This document shows, in pieces, positions 25,638 to 34,661 of a DNA stretch of 64,000 bases (positions are counted from its first letter, which is position 1; every line of letters starts with the position of its first letter). The position numbers and the translations under genes are program-made. Origin of the DNA: Prauserella isguenensis (lineage in GTDB: Bacteria > Actinomycetota > Actinomycetes > Mycobacteriales > Pseudonocardiaceae); NCBI RefSeq assembly GCF_014191605.1, contig NZ_JACHWU010000006.1, positions 91,918-155,917 of the forward strand, given 5' to 3'. Under the pieces are notes generated by a model, which worked only from the letters and a program-made list of their open reading frames with translations, searched no databases and was not told the origin of the DNA.

Positions 25638-26626
25638 CCGAACACCTCCTCGGACTGCTTGGCGAGCCAGCGCTTGTAGAAGAACGCGAACACCACCAGC
25701 ATCGAGGCGATCAGCGCGCCGTACGTCGCGGCGCCCGAGTAGTCACGGATGCCTTGGAACGCGCGCTCATACGCCTCCGTGACCAGGATGTTCGTGGATC
25801 CTCCCGGGCCGCCGCCGGTCAGCAGAGCGATCACGGGGAACTGGTTGAACGTCCAGATCGTGCCGAGCAGGATCACCGTGCCCGATACCGGCCGCAGGCC
25901 CGGCAACGTCACCGCGCGGAACTGCTGCCACGCCGTCGCACCGTCCATTTCGGCCGCCTCGTACAGGTCCTTCGGCACGGTCTGCAGTCCGCCGAGCAGC
26001 GCGACCATCATGAACGGTACGCCGAGCCAGACGTTCACCATGATCACCGAGATCTTGGCCGCCAGCGGTTCGCCGAGCCAGTTGACGGCGTCGATGCCGA
26101 ACAGTCCGAGTACCGAGTTGGCGACGCCGCCCTGCTCGTTGAGGATGAGCCGCCAGCCGAACGCCGCGACGAACGGCGGCACGGCCCACGGCAGGATCAG
26201 CAGCATCCGATACAACCCGCGCAGCCGCATCGCACGGTTGAGCAGCAATGCGAGCCCGAGACCGATCGTGAAGTGCAGTGTCACGCAGGCGACCGTCCAC
26301 TGGACCGTCCACAGTAGCCGCGAGTAGAACGCACCGTCCGCGCCGGAGAGCACGTCGATGTAGTTGTCGAACCCGACGAACGAGTACGTCGCCGGGATCT
26401 CGTTGACGCCGATCGTGCGGCCGCTGTTCATCTCGGTGGCATCCGTCAACGACAGGTAGATGCCTTTGACCAGGGGGAACATCACGAGTGCGCCGATCAC
26501 GACCACGACCGGGGTGACCATGGCCCACGCGTACCAGTGACGCGTCAGTAGTCCGCGCACCCGGCGCCGGGGTGGCGGCACCGGCGGCGCCACCCCGGCC
26601 TGCGGGCGGGTAGTGAATGTCGTCAT
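25634..26626 (-). CDS. malF: Carbohydrate ABC transporter permease, MalF type
   Basis: A 330-residue permease with a basic, proline-rich N-terminal tail and six membrane segments. The EAA loop is EAAEMDGATAWQQFRAVTLP, and the end carries TGGGPGGSTNILVTEAYERA, a MalF family signature. Overlapping ATGA junctions on both sides bind it to malE and malG in one translation unit. Confidence 0.93.
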   Translation of the reverse strand: MTTFTTRPQAGVAPPVPPPRRRVRGLLTRHWYAWAMVTPVVVVIGALVMFPLVKGIYLSLTDATEMNSGRTIGVNEIPATYSFVGFDNYIDVLSGADGAFYSRLLWTVQWTVACVTLHFTIGLGLALLLNRAMRLRGLYRMLLILPWAVPPFVAAFGWRLILNEQGGVANSVLGLFGIDAVNWLGEPLAAKISVIMVNVWLGVPFMMVALLGGLQTVPKDLYEAAEMDGATAWQQFRAVTLPGLRPVSGTVILLGTIWTFNQFPVIALLTGGGPGGSTNILVTEAYERAFQGIRDYSGAATYGALIASMLVVFAFFYKRWLAKQSEEVFG

Positions 26627-27933
26627 GACTCGAAGCCGGGCACTGCGCCCTTCGCCTTTCGCTGCGCCTGCTTCAGACCGTCCGAGACGGGCGTCTGGCC
26701 ACCCATGATCTGCTCGTAGAAGGGCGTGAACAGGTCGTAGAGGTCGCCCGCGCCCGGCGCCGAGGGCCGTGGTTTCGCCGACTCCATCGGCTCCTGGAAC
26801 TGGGAGACCACCTGGTTGTCCTTGACGCCCGGCATGTCGTAGACGGATTCACGGGTCGGCAGCGTGCTGTTCTCCTTCGCCACCAGGGCCTGGCTCTCCG
26901 GCGAGTTCATGAACTTCACGAACAGGTAGGACGCTGCGAGGTCGGGGGAACCGGCGTACACCGTGAGGTTGTGGCCGCCGACGGGTCCTCCCCTGCCCTC
27001 GGGGCCACCGGGAACCGTGGCGACACCGAGGTTGTCGGGATCGGCGTACGCGCTGCCGGTGAGGATGTCCGACACCGACCACGGCCCGTTGAGCATCATG
27101 GCGACGTCGCCGCTCTTGAAACCGTCGAGCATGTTGGTGTACTTGTTCGCGCTGGTGTCGGTCGTGCCGATACCGCCGGCCGACAACTCCTTCGAGGTCT
27201 CGACCGCGCTCTTCATCGCGGGGCTGTCGATCGTGATGCGCTTGCTGCCGGTGTCGACGACGTCGCCGCCCTCGCCGTAGACGAACGGCAGCAGGAAGTA
27301 CGAGTCGGCGTTGACGAAGATGCCGGTGGTGCCGGGAACCTTCCGTTCGATCTTCTTCGCCACCGTCTCGACCTCGTCCCAGGTCTTCGGTGGTTCCTGC
27401 ACGCCCGCCTCGGCGAACAGCTCCTTGTTGTAGAGCAGGCTGAGGGTGTCGGTGACCTCGGGGACACCGTAGGTCTTGCCCTGGTACTCGTTGGTCTTCA
27501 TCGGCGTCGGCAGGTAGTCGTCGGCGCCGTCGAGCGCGGGCGTGCCGTCGAGCGGCTGGAGGTACCCGAGTGCGGCGAACGTCGGCGTCCATCCGACGTC
27601 GGCGCGCATCACGTCCGGCGCGCCGTCACCCGACTGCGCCGCGGTCTTGAACTTGTCGTCGGCACCGTCGAAGGGCACGTTGACGTACTCGACGTCGATC
27701 TTCGGGTACTTCTTCTCGAACCGCTTGACCAGTTCCTTGAAGGCCGGCGACTCGTTGGTTGCGTCCGAGGTGTCCCACCACGTGACGGTGCCGGAGACGG
27801 ACTGCGGGTCGTTGGCCGCCTTCGCTGCGGCGTCGCTCTGGTCCGCGCCGCCCCCGCCGCAGCCGGCCAGGGTCAGTGCGGTGACCGCGGCGAACGCCGT
27901 CGCCATGCGGGTCGCTGGTGTAGCTCGCGTCAT
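26623..27933 (-). CDS. malE: Maltooligosaccharide-binding lipoprotein, MalE type
   Basis: A 436-residue extracellular solute-binding lipoprotein. The signal peptide ends in LTLAGCGGGG with the lipidated cysteine. Binding-protein signatures include VTWWDTSD, FKELVKRFEKKYPKIDVEYV, TLSLLYNKELFAEAGVQEPP and FVKFMNSPESQALVAKEN. The ATG at 27933 is chosen because GAGGAG lies four bases before it; the ATG at 27945 overlaps that ribosome site. It opens the malE-malF-malG-glucosidase-lacI transcript. An operator lies about 70 bases upstream. Confidence 0.93.
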   Translation of the reverse strand: MTRATPATRMATAFAAVTALTLAGCGGGGADQSDAAAKAANDPQSVSGTVTWWDTSDATNESPAFKELVKRFEKKYPKIDVEYVNVPFDGADDKFKTAAQSGDGAPDVMRADVGWTPTFAALGYLQPLDGTPALDGADDYLPTPMKTNEYQGKTYGVPEVTDTLSLLYNKELFAEAGVQEPPKTWDEVETVAKKIERKVPGTTGIFVNADSYFLLPFVYGEGGDVVDTGSKRITIDSPAMKSAVETSKELSAGGIGTTDTSANKYTNMLDGFKSGDVAMMLNGPWSVSDILTGSAYADPDNLGVATVPGGPEGRGGPVGGHNLTVYAGSPDLAASYLFVKFMNSPESQALVAKENSTLPTRESVYDMPGVKDNQVVSQFQEPMESAKPRPSAPGAGDLYDLFTPFYEQIMGGQTPVSDGLKQAQRKAKGAVPGFES

Positions 27934-27999
27934 GGTTCTCCTCATTGAGACCGGTGGGGTCCGGAATTACCCGGGAGGTTAATCAGCCGGTGACCGCTC

Positions 28000-28025
28000 C
28001 TGCAAGAACTTGCAGAAACTTTCAG
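28000..28025. promoter_or_regulatory. MalR-like operator upstream of malE
   Basis: CTGCAAG at 28000-28006 and CTTGCAG at 28009-28015 form a perfect 16-bp palindrome, followed by AAACTTTCAG. The same run, CTTGCA then GAAACTTTCAG, recurs at 29546-29564 in front of the amylase, so both are probably sites for the LacI protein encoded at 22207. The site abuts the stop codon of the amylase gene. Confidence 0.75.
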
Positions 28026-29438
28026 TCATCGATGGAAGGCGACGGCGTCCTTGGCTTCGAGCGTGATCCGCGTCCAGCCGTCGGCGTTGACGGTGTACCT
28101 GCGGCACCCGTCGTGCACGTCGTCGCAGTAGGTTCCGGCGGGCAGGCCCGTGTCGAACCAGCGTGTGACCTCCTCGTCCGAGTTGTTGATGGTCACGAAA
28201 CCCTTGTCACCGCGGTTGAACGCGATCAGGTTCGCCCCGTCACTCCACCAGTTCTGCACCTGCGTTCCCTTGACGGCGTTGTGCCAGCCGACCATGCCGA
28301 GGATCGCCGGATCGTGGGTCGTGCAGGTCCACGCCTCGTCGCCGCAGTCGACGTCGGTGACGGTGCCGTCGGCGTTCGAGGGCGGCGCCTGGTCGCGGCC
28401 GGAGAAGGTGAACCCGGAGAACACCTGCGGCGTGCCGTGGTCCCAGGCCAGCGAGAAGATGTTGGCCAGCAGGTAGGTCCTGCCGTCCTTGTACGACAGG
28501 GTGCTGCCGTCGCGCTCGGTGTCGTGGTTGTCGACGAACGCCACCGAGTCGGCACTCGGCTGCATGCCCCACGACTCGCCGAAGGTCTCCAGGTCGGAGA
28601 TGTTGCCGCGGAACTGCTCGGCGAGCTTGCGGCCGTAGGTGAACTCGAGCAGGTCGCCGTTGCGGCGGTAATCGTCGAGGTCCACCGCGCCACCCGGGAT
28701 GACCTCCTGGTACACGTAGGGATCGCCGTTCAGGCGGCTCTCGATTGCCGCGATATCGGCCGCGGGAATGTGCTTGGCGGCGTCGATGCGGAAGCCGTCG
28801 ACGCCCATCGAGATCAGGTCGTTGAGGTAACTCGCGATCTCGTCGCGCACATACTCGTCGCCGGTGTCGAGGTCGGCGAGGCCGAGTAGCTCGCAGTTCT
28901 GCACCTCGGCGAGGTCGTCGTAGTTCTCCACCTCGCCGCTCGGATTGGGGCAGTCGTCCGGATAGTGGTGGAAGTCGCCGGTCGAGTACCTGCCGTCGTA
29001 GGTGTACTTGTCGGGGAACGTCGTGCCGCCGTAGCCGGTACCGCCGGAATCCTGGCCGGTCATGTGGTTGATGACCGCGTCGACGTAGACGTCCACACCG
29101 GCCGTTTCGCAGGCCTCGACCATGGCCGCGAAGTCGGCCCGGTCGCCGAGTCTGCTGGTCAGGTCGTAGCTGACGGGCTGATAGACGTCCCACCACGGAT
29201 GGTTCTCGACCGAGGCCGACTCGGCGGGCGGCGACACCTGGACACCGCCGAAGCCGTTCGGTCCCAGGTTGTTCGTGCACTCGGCCGCGACCGAGTCCCA
29301 GTTCCATTGGAACAGGTTCGCGATGACGTCCTCGTCCGGATCACCGGGAGGCGCGGCTGCGGCAGGGCCGGCCGTTCCGGCGGTGAGACCGGCCGTGAGT
29401 AATACCGTCGACAGGATTGCGGGCAGGCGGGATCGCAC
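28026..29438 (-). CDS. Secreted GH13 alpha-amylase
   Basis: A 470-residue extracellular alpha-amylase that degrades starch into maltodextrins for the MalEFG system. A signal peptide of about 29 residues ends in GPAAAAPPG. Catalytic residues are D219 in DGFRIDAAKH, E245 in YVYQEV and D306 in FVDNHDTER; DAVINH (120-125) supplies calcium and substrate contacts. Several cysteine pairs fit disulfides. There is a C-terminal beta domain but no starch-binding module. GTG at 29438 is chosen: it follows GGAGGTCTC and gives a proper signal peptide. It is divergent from the ATPase gene, with an operator between them. Confidence 0.94.
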   Translation of the reverse strand: MRSRLPAILSTVLLTAGLTAGTAGPAAAAPPGDPDEDVIANLFQWNWDSVAAECTNNLGPNGFGGVQVSPPAESASVENHPWWDVYQPVSYDLTSRLGDRADFAAMVEACETAGVDVYVDAVINHMTGQDSGGTGYGGTTFPDKYTYDGRYSTGDFHHYPDDCPNPSGEVENYDDLAEVQNCELLGLADLDTGDEYVRDEIASYLNDLISMGVDGFRIDAAKHIPAADIAAIESRLNGDPYVYQEVIPGGAVDLDDYRRNGDLLEFTYGRKLAEQFRGNISDLETFGESWGMQPSADSVAFVDNHDTERDGSTLSYKDGRTYLLANIFSLAWDHGTPQVFSGFTFSGRDQAPPSNADGTVTDVDCGDEAWTCTTHDPAILGMVGWHNAVKGTQVQNWWSDGANLIAFNRGDKGFVTINNSDEEVTRWFDTGLPAGTYCDDVHDGCRRYTVNADGWTRITLEAKDAVAFHR

Positions 29439-29539
29439 GAGACCTCCAGCGTTCGCAGGGAGCGGATGGCCGAGGAGCCCGGGTTCTCCTCGCTGAGACA
29501 CGCCTCGAGCACAGGAGAGTGACCTGGTCGGCAAGCGAA

Positions 29540-29564
29540 GTCAAGACTTGCATGAAACTTTCAG
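29540..29564. promoter_or_regulatory. MalR-like operator between amylase and ATPase genes
   Basis: GTCAAGACTTGCATGAAACT then TTCAG matches the operator at 28000 in nearly all positions after one-base alignment. It lies about 100 bases upstream of the amylase start and 200 bases upstream of the ATPase start, so one site could control both divergent genes. Confidence 0.7.
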
Positions 29565-29762
29565 GCGCCGTATACAGTCTCACCGGTATCCGGTTCGGCG
29601 CGGTTCGGCGGCCGGCTTCCGCATGCGGGTGTCGCGCGGCATGCGGGTGTCGTGCGACTTTTCCGGCGAGTGGCCGGGCGACAACGTCCGCAGGCGGCCG
29701 TTCCACGGCCGGATCCGACGTCGGCCGACGAGGTCCGGCGCCCACGGCGAAGGGTGAGTTCC

Positions 29763-30854
29763 ATGGCAGAGGTCAGTTATCGGCGTGCATCGCGGCTGTA
29801 TCCGGGTTCGCCCCCGGTACGGGCGGTCGACGAGCTGGACCTGACGGTCGCCGACGGCGAGTTCCTCGTACTGGTCGGCCCGTCGGGGTCGGGAAAGTCG
29901 ACGGCGCTGCGCATGCTCGCAGGGCTGGAAGAGGTCGACGAGGGAGCCATCCACATCGACGACCGCGACGTCACCGATGTTCCACCGAAGAACCGTGACA
30001 TCGCGATGGTGTTCCAGTCCTATGCCCTGTACCCGCACATGACGGTCGCCGAGAACATGAGTTTCGCGTTGAAGCTCAAGGGAGAGTCCAAGTCCGCCAT
30101 CGCTGAACGGGTACGACACGCGGCCGACCTGCTCGAGCTGACGCCGTACCTGGACCGCAAGCCGAAGGCCCTCTCGGGCGGGCAACGCCAGCGGGTCGCG
30201 ATGGGACGTGCGATCGTCCGCGAGCCGTCGGTGTTCCTCATGGACGAACCGCTGTCCAATTTGGATGCGAAACTGCGGATCGAGACGCGGGCCAACATCG
30301 CGTCGCTGCAGGACCGGCTCGGCACCACGACGATCTACGTCACGCACGATCAAGTCGAAGCTATGACGATGGGACATCGGGTGGCGGTGCTCAAGGACGG
30401 CACGCTGCAACAGTGCGACACCCCGCGCAACCTGTACGAACGTCCGGTCAACGCGTTCGTCGCCGGGTTCATCGGATCGCCGGCGATGAACCTGAAGACG
30501 GTCGCGGTCGGCGACGGCGGTGCACATCTCGACGGGCTCAGTGTTCCGCTGCCGCGCGCCACGTTGGCATCCTCGGGTGACACCCTGACTCTCGGTGTCC
30601 GGCCCGAATCGTTGCGGCTGGCCGGTGCCGGCGAGGACGGCGCGGCGATGACGGTCGAGCTCGTCGAGGAACTCGGCGCGGACGCGTACGTGCACGGCAC
30701 GGTGCGTGTCGGCAAGCAGGCCGAGCGGTTCGTCGTCCGTGCCGACGGGCGCACCCCGCCGAAGCTCGGTGAGACCGTCACGGTCGCGATCACCCGTCCC
30801 GAGGAAGTGCACGCGTTCCACGCCGACACCGGATTGCGCCTGCCGACCGGCTGA
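29763..30854 (+). CDS. Sugar ABC transporter ATPase, MsiK/UgpC type
   Basis: A 363-residue ATP-binding subunit that energises CUT1 sugar importers. Walker A is GPSGSGKST (39-47), Q-loop region VFQSYALYPHMTVAENM, signature LSGGQRQRVAMGRAIV, Walker B FLMDEPLSNLD and switch histidine in YVTHDQVEAMTM. The C-terminal 120 residues form the OB-fold regulatory domain (LGVRPESLRLAG). In actinobacteria one such ATPase (MsiK) serves many sugar transporters; here it lies next to the mal genes, which lack their own ATPase. The ATG at 29763 follows GAAGGGTGA; a GTG two codons upstream is possible. Confidence 0.92.
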   Translation: MAEVSYRRASRLYPGSPPVRAVDELDLTVADGEFLVLVGPSGSGKSTALRMLAGLEEVDEGAIHIDDRDVTDVPPKNRDIAMVFQSYALYPHMTVAENMSFALKLKGESKSAIAERVRHAADLLELTPYLDRKPKALSGGQRQRVAMGRAIVREPSVFLMDEPLSNLDAKLRIETRANIASLQDRLGTTTIYVTHDQVEAMTMGHRVAVLKDGTLQQCDTPRNLYERPVNAFVAGFIGSPAMNLKTVAVGDGGAHLDGLSVPLPRATLASSGDTLTLGVRPESLRLAGAGEDGAAMTVELVEELGADAYVHGTVRVGKQAERFVVRADGRTPPKLGETVTVAITRPEEVHAFHADTGLRLPTG

Positions 30855-31017
30855 CGGTGACACCGGTGACACCGGTCGAAGGCCGGATCCTGCTGTCCGG
30901 CTGTCCACGTTGGATTGTCGGCCGCGTTACGCCTCGGCGCCGGCGTCATCGGCGCCAAGTACGCGGAGCGCGTCGGCAACCTCGGCGATCTCGTCATCCG
31001 GCACTGTGCGTCTCCAC

Positions 31018-31069
31018 CATGCTCGCTAGCATGCTCACCAGCACCCAAGTGAGCATGCTAGCGAGCATG
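31018..31069. terminator. Perfect 21-bp inverted repeat with 10-base loop
   Basis: Positions 31018-31038 pair without mismatch with 31049-31069 around the loop CAGCACCCAA. Each arm contains the smaller palindromes GCTAGC and GCATGC. It lies between the convergent ATPase gene (ends 30854) and a small-gene operon (ends 31178), which suits a bidirectional terminator, but its repeated AGCATGC core could equally be a repressor binding site. No other gene is supported between 30855 and 31177. Confidence 0.6.
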
Positions 31070-31177
31070 TTCGATCGAGTAGTGGTGGTTGAGCAGCACA
31101 GCGCGCACACGCTGCGGACTCGCGTCCCGGCCTGCTGTGCCCGGTGAGCGCCATCGCAGGCCTGCTTCCGATCATGG

Positions 31178-31417
31178 TCAGCTGTCGGTCTGGACGTCGA
31201 TGATGACCCGCTGCGGCGGCTCCACGATGCGGCCGTCGAGTTCCGCAGCACGGGTCAACACCTCGGCCGACAGCGCGCCGAGGTGCTGGCCAAGCTCTCG
31301 CAGCTGGTCGGCCCGTCCATCTCGATCAGGGTGATTCAGCAGCTCCACTAACAACGGGCCGATACGTCCGTTGATGTCTGCGACGCGAGCGAGCACGTCG
31401 GCGACGGGTTCAGTCAT
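31178..31417 (-). CDS. Small helical hypothetical protein
   Basis: A 79-residue protein rich in Leu, Ala, Arg and Glu, with helical stretches VADVLARVADINGRIGPLLV and LGALSAEVLTRAAELDGRIV that resemble each other and may form a helical hairpin. Its start overlaps the preceding gene by 8 bases (ATGACTGA), which supports translation. It is the last of three coupled tiny genes divergent from an XRE-like regulator. Function is unknown. Confidence 0.6.
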   Translation of the reverse strand: MTEPVADVLARVADINGRIGPLLVELLNHPDRDGRADQLRELGQHLGALSAEVLTRAAELDGRIVEPPQRVIIDVQTDS

Positions 31418-31607
31418 GGCGGCCGACCGGCCCGCGATCGGTCTCGGCCGGCGGCCACCGACTCGGATGGGCGCGCCGAGCTGCCACTACGAGTCCCAAC
31501 ACTCCGGCCCCGACGGCGGCATAACCGACGAGCACAAGGCCGCAGGCCAGCGCGGACACGGCGACGACCATCGACGCAGCGATGCCCGCCAACACCAGAG
31601 CTTTCAC
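31410..31607 (-). CDS. Small membrane protein
   Basis: A 65-residue protein with one or two membrane segments: LVLAGIAASMVVAVSALACG and LVLVGYAAVGAGVLGLVVAA, followed by a charged tail. It overlaps both neighbours (ATGA with the gene before, 8 bases with the gene after), so the three are one translation unit. Function is unknown. Confidence 0.6.
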   Translation of the reverse strand: MKALVLAGIAASMVVAVSALACGLVLVGYAAVGAGVLGLVVAARRAHPSRWPPAETDRGPVGRHD

Positions 31608-31822
31608 CGCGCCTCCCTCGATACTCGTTCGCGCATCTCGTACTCATCCAGCGCGTCCAGCCATGGCGGCGGCGCCCAGCGCTGCAGCACGTCGAGAGCC
31701 CTGTCGCGCTGCGACTTGTCACCCGCGAGCGCCGTCATCACGGCCCACCAGTCGGCGCGTGACAGGGTGACGCTGCCGTCGAGAAGCGGCATGCGGTTCC
31801 GTGGCATTACTTGTTCAGACAT
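31604..31822 (-). CDS. Small hypothetical protein, first gene of a three-gene unit
   Basis: A 72-residue acidic protein containing VTLSRADWWAVMTALAGDKS and WAPPPWLDALDEYEMRERVS. No membrane segment or signal peptide is seen. The start at 31822 (MSEQVMPRNR) leaves about 140 bases to the divergent regulator, a normal promoter gap. The family is not recognised; similar short genes are common next to regulators in actinobacterial integrative elements. Confidence 0.55.
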   Translation of the reverse strand: MSEQVMPRNRMPLLDGSVTLSRADWWAVMTALAGDKSQRDRALDVLQRWAPPPWLDALDEYEMRERVSREAR

Positions 31823-31962
31823 CGCCGATGAGCGTTGTCGAACGCTTCGCCCGCGGGGAGTGCAGTCAGCAGGGCATCGCGGGGCATGCCGGGGCAATCT
31901 GGAGCGCTGCCCTGCGAGATCGCGTTATGCTCTAAGCGTCGGTCCGGATACAGGGAGTACTC

Positions 31963-33210
31963 GTGCCTGGTGCGAACGTGCAGTTGCGGACGTGCCGCGA
32001 ACGCATGCCGTCGCGGCGCGCTCCGGGCGAACCGATGACCCGCACCGAACTCGCCGAGGCCGTCAACGACTACCTGTGGCAGTCCACCGGACGCCGCAGC
32101 CAGTTGGACGGCCACACCATCGCCCGCTACGAGCGTGGCGCCGTGCGTTGGCCCAGCGCCCACTACCGATCCGGACTACGACACGTACTCGACGCCGACA
32201 CCGATGCCGAGCTGGGCTTCCACCCCACCCCGCGCGGCAACTCATATCGAGTCGGCGACAGCAACGCACCTGAAGACCAGCACCAGCGCGCAGCACCGCG
32301 TGTCCACGATGACGCGCCGATCGATGCCTTCATCAGCGACCTTCGGCGTGTTCTCGAACGCTACGACATGCCCGACGACGCTCCGGTTCGGCCGCTTGAA
32401 CAGTTGCGGGAGGCAGTACGCAGTGTCGTCCGCTGGCGCCTGAATTCGGAATACGCTCTACTCGCCCACTACGTGCCGACGTTGATACGCGAGCTGACGA
32501 CGGCCACCTTCTCCGCCACGGGGTCGGCCCGCTGCGAGTTGATGGTCATGCTCGCGCAGACATATCGCGCCGCGGATGCGATAGCGGACAAGTTCGGCTT
32601 CGTCGATCTTTCCGCACGCATCATCACGCTGATGCGGTGGGCAGCCAGCGCATCAGGCCACGGCCTCACCATCGGCATGGCGTCTTACGTACGCGCGGAG
32701 ACGTTCTTCGCGACAACGCAGTTCGATCACGCGCGCCGGATGCTGACTACCGCGGCGAATGACCTCGGTTCGGGTTCCGCGCCCGCCGGTCACGCCGTCT
32801 ACGGAGCGCTTCACATGCGGGCCGCTGTCGCGGCGGCCAGGGCCGGGAGTCCACGTCAGGCGGACGATCATCTGATCGAAGCCAGCGATGTGGCCCGACA
32901 CGTTCCCGAAGGGCTCTACGCCGGTACGGCGTTCGGGCCGGGGTCCGTGCGGATTCACCGGCTGACGCTAGCTCTCGACCTCAGCGATCTCGGCGCGGCA
33001 TTGTCGGTCGCTGCGGGGTGGAGTCCGCCGGAGACCGTTCCGGCGGAGCGACGTTCTCACTACTACATCGACCTGGCACGAGCACAACACCAGGCGGGGC
33101 GGCCTCTGGAGGCCCGGGACGCGCTGGCAGTCGCCCGACGACTGGCTCCGGAACACGTCCGAGTACACACCCAGGCGAAAGCCCTCACCGCTGCGCTGTC
33201 GGCTCGTTGA
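31963..33210 (+). CDS. XRE-like helix-turn-helix regulator with TPR-like domain
   Basis: A 415-residue protein. Residues 25-75 hold a helix-turn-helix (MTRTELAEAVNDYL, then LDGHTIARYERGAVRWPSAH), and the remaining 300 residues are helical repeats of the tetratricopeptide kind, as in actinobacterial regulators that sense small peptides or metabolites. The GTG at 31963 lies after AGGGAGTACTC; TATGCT at 31926 is a possible -10 box. It is divergent from three coupled tiny genes and convergent with a HAD phosphatase 27 bases downstream. Ligand and targets are unknown. Confidence 0.75.
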   Translation: MPGANVQLRTCRERMPSRRAPGEPMTRTELAEAVNDYLWQSTGRRSQLDGHTIARYERGAVRWPSAHYRSGLRHVLDADTDAELGFHPTPRGNSYRVGDSNAPEDQHQRAAPRVHDDAPIDAFISDLRRVLERYDMPDDAPVRPLEQLREAVRSVVRWRLNSEYALLAHYVPTLIRELTTATFSATGSARCELMVMLAQTYRAADAIADKFGFVDLSARIITLMRWAASASGHGLTIGMASYVRAETFFATTQFDHARRMLTTAANDLGSGSAPAGHAVYGALHMRAAVAAARAGSPRQADDHLIEASDVARHVPEGLYAGTAFGPGSVRIHRLTLALDLSDLGAALSVAAGWSPPETVPAERRSHYYIDLARAQHQAGRPLEARDALAVARRLAPEHVRVHTQAKALTAALSAR

Positions 33211-33237
33211 CGCTCACCACCGCAGCAAGGTCACTTC

Positions 33238-33912
33238 CTACTCTGCTGCGAGAACGCGCGGCAGCTCGTCGAGCGAGTCGATGATCCAGTCGGCGCTCTC
33301 GGCTACGCGCGGGTCGTCGGCCCACAGGTGTCCCCACGGCCCGCGTCGGATCAGCGCAGCACGCATGCCGGCAGCCTTAGCAGGGTAGAGATCGTTCTCT
33401 GGGTGGTCTCCCACGTACACGATCTCGCTCGCGGTGCCGGAGGCTCGGGCGATCACGCGCCGAAAGAACTCGCCGTCAGGTTTGGCAACACCCCACTCGC
33501 CGGACGTGGCGATCGCGTCTACAGGCAAGCCGAGTTGGTCAAGCAGTGCTGCGGCCTTGGCTGTCTGGTTACCCGCGATCCCCACCCACAGCCCGGCACG
33601 TCGTAGCGCCGCCAGAGCGGACCGCACGTCGGGGTACAGGTCCTCGTCAGCGATCTCTTCCCCAAAACCGGACTGTTCCCGCCGTTGACGTTCGGCGACG
33701 AGGTCAAAGTCGGAACGGAAGTAGTTGAAGGTCTCCGCGTTGTTCCGACCGTTCGCGGTCACCGCCCCGAGCACCGCGGAGAACGTGTGCCGGGGTACGC
33801 CGAGCCAGTCCGCCCACCGTCCCCATTCCCTCGTGTCATCGAGCAAGGTCTCCCCCACATCGAAGACGACCGAACTGACACGTCCAGACCCGCCATGCGT
33901 CAGCTCATCCAT
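33238..33912 (-). CDS. HAD family hydrolase
   Basis: A 224-residue haloacid-dehalogenase-like phosphatase. Motif I is VVFDVGETLLDD (D-x-G variant of DxDxT), with a helical cap, motif II ATSGEWG, the lysine of motif III in GVAKPDGEFF, and motif IV VYVGDHPENDLYPAKAAGM. The second aspartate of the usual DxD motif is a glycine, as in many dehalogenase-like members, so phosphatase activity is not certain. The ATG at 33912 (MDELTHGG) is chosen by homology. The substrate is unknown. Confidence 0.82.
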   Translation of the reverse strand: MDELTHGGSGRVSSVVFDVGETLLDDTREWGRWADWLGVPRHTFSAVLGAVTANGRNNAETFNYFRSDFDLVAERQRREQSGFGEEIADEDLYPDVRSALAALRRAGLWVGIAGNQTAKAAALLDQLGLPVDAIATSGEWGVAKPDGEFFRRVIARASGTASEIVYVGDHPENDLYPAKAAGMRAALIRRGPWGHLWADDPRVAESADWIIDSLDELPRVLAAE

Positions 33913-34086
33913 GCCCCCAGTATGACGACCGGACACGTCGAGCCGCAGCCGACCATCATCGGCGACCGACCCGTCACTGGTGGGAATACATCCCTGACCA
34001 CCGCCACGGCACACCGACGAACGGCGTTCTGATGCGAAGGCCGTTGCTCACACGTAGGCTCCGGTGTGCTCCACTGCTCCCGGCAG

Positions 34087-34494
34087 TCAGTCCGGGTGGC
34101 GGCGGACCGGGCCGGCTCGCAGGTCCGGGGTACGTGACCGTGGACCATTGTGGACGCGCACCGGGATGGGCGTTCCGCTCTCGGCGTCACCAGCGCTCGG
34201 GCGGGCGCGCTCGTCCTCGCCACACCGGGAACGACGCGGGTCGGACGCGGCACGTCGGCGACGGGCTCGCAGCAGCTCGTAGGCCGCCACGACGGCGGCC
34301 AGCTGGTCGGCATCCCCACCCGCGGCACTTGGCCTACCGGTGGCACCGTCGGCATCCGCAGTGTCGTCCCCGCTCGCGGTGTCGGGATGCAGTTGCCGGA
34401 CGCGACGCCGGTACGCGGCGGTGGTCTCGCGCAGATCGGCGCAAGCGGGAACGCCCAGCACGGCGCAGGGATCGTCGCGGCGATCGCCGCCCAT
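34087..34494 (-). CDS. J-domain (DnaJ-like) protein
   Basis: A protein of about 135 residues whose first 80 residues resemble a J-domain: DPCAVLGVPACADLRETTAA, then YRRRVRQLHPDT with the essential HPD tripeptide, and later LAAVVAAYELLRARRRR. A loop of low-complexity residues is inserted before the last helix. The C-terminus is Arg-rich with no zinc-binding or substrate domain. J-domains stimulate the ATPase of Hsp70. It is the next gene downstream of hsp20 on the same strand (165 bases), consistent with a stress role. Confidence 0.72.
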   Translation of the reverse strand: MGGDRRDDPCAVLGVPACADLRETTAAYRRRVRQLHPDTASGDDTADADGATGRPSAAGGDADQLAAVVAAYELLRARRRRAASDPRRSRCGEDERARPSAGDAESGTPIPVRVHNGPRSRTPDLRAGPVRRHPD

Positions 34495-34661
34495 CACCTC
34501 ACCCCCTTGCCCCGGAACCCGTCGTGTCGTGGCGGCGCATGGCGTGCGTCCTCCGTGCCCGTGACGTCGTGCCGGTCAGGGTCGGACACGTGGCGTCCGG
34601 TCCCGGGCGACGGGCAGAGCCGTCGCCCGGGACCGCAAGGAAGAGAGCGCATCGGCTGCGC

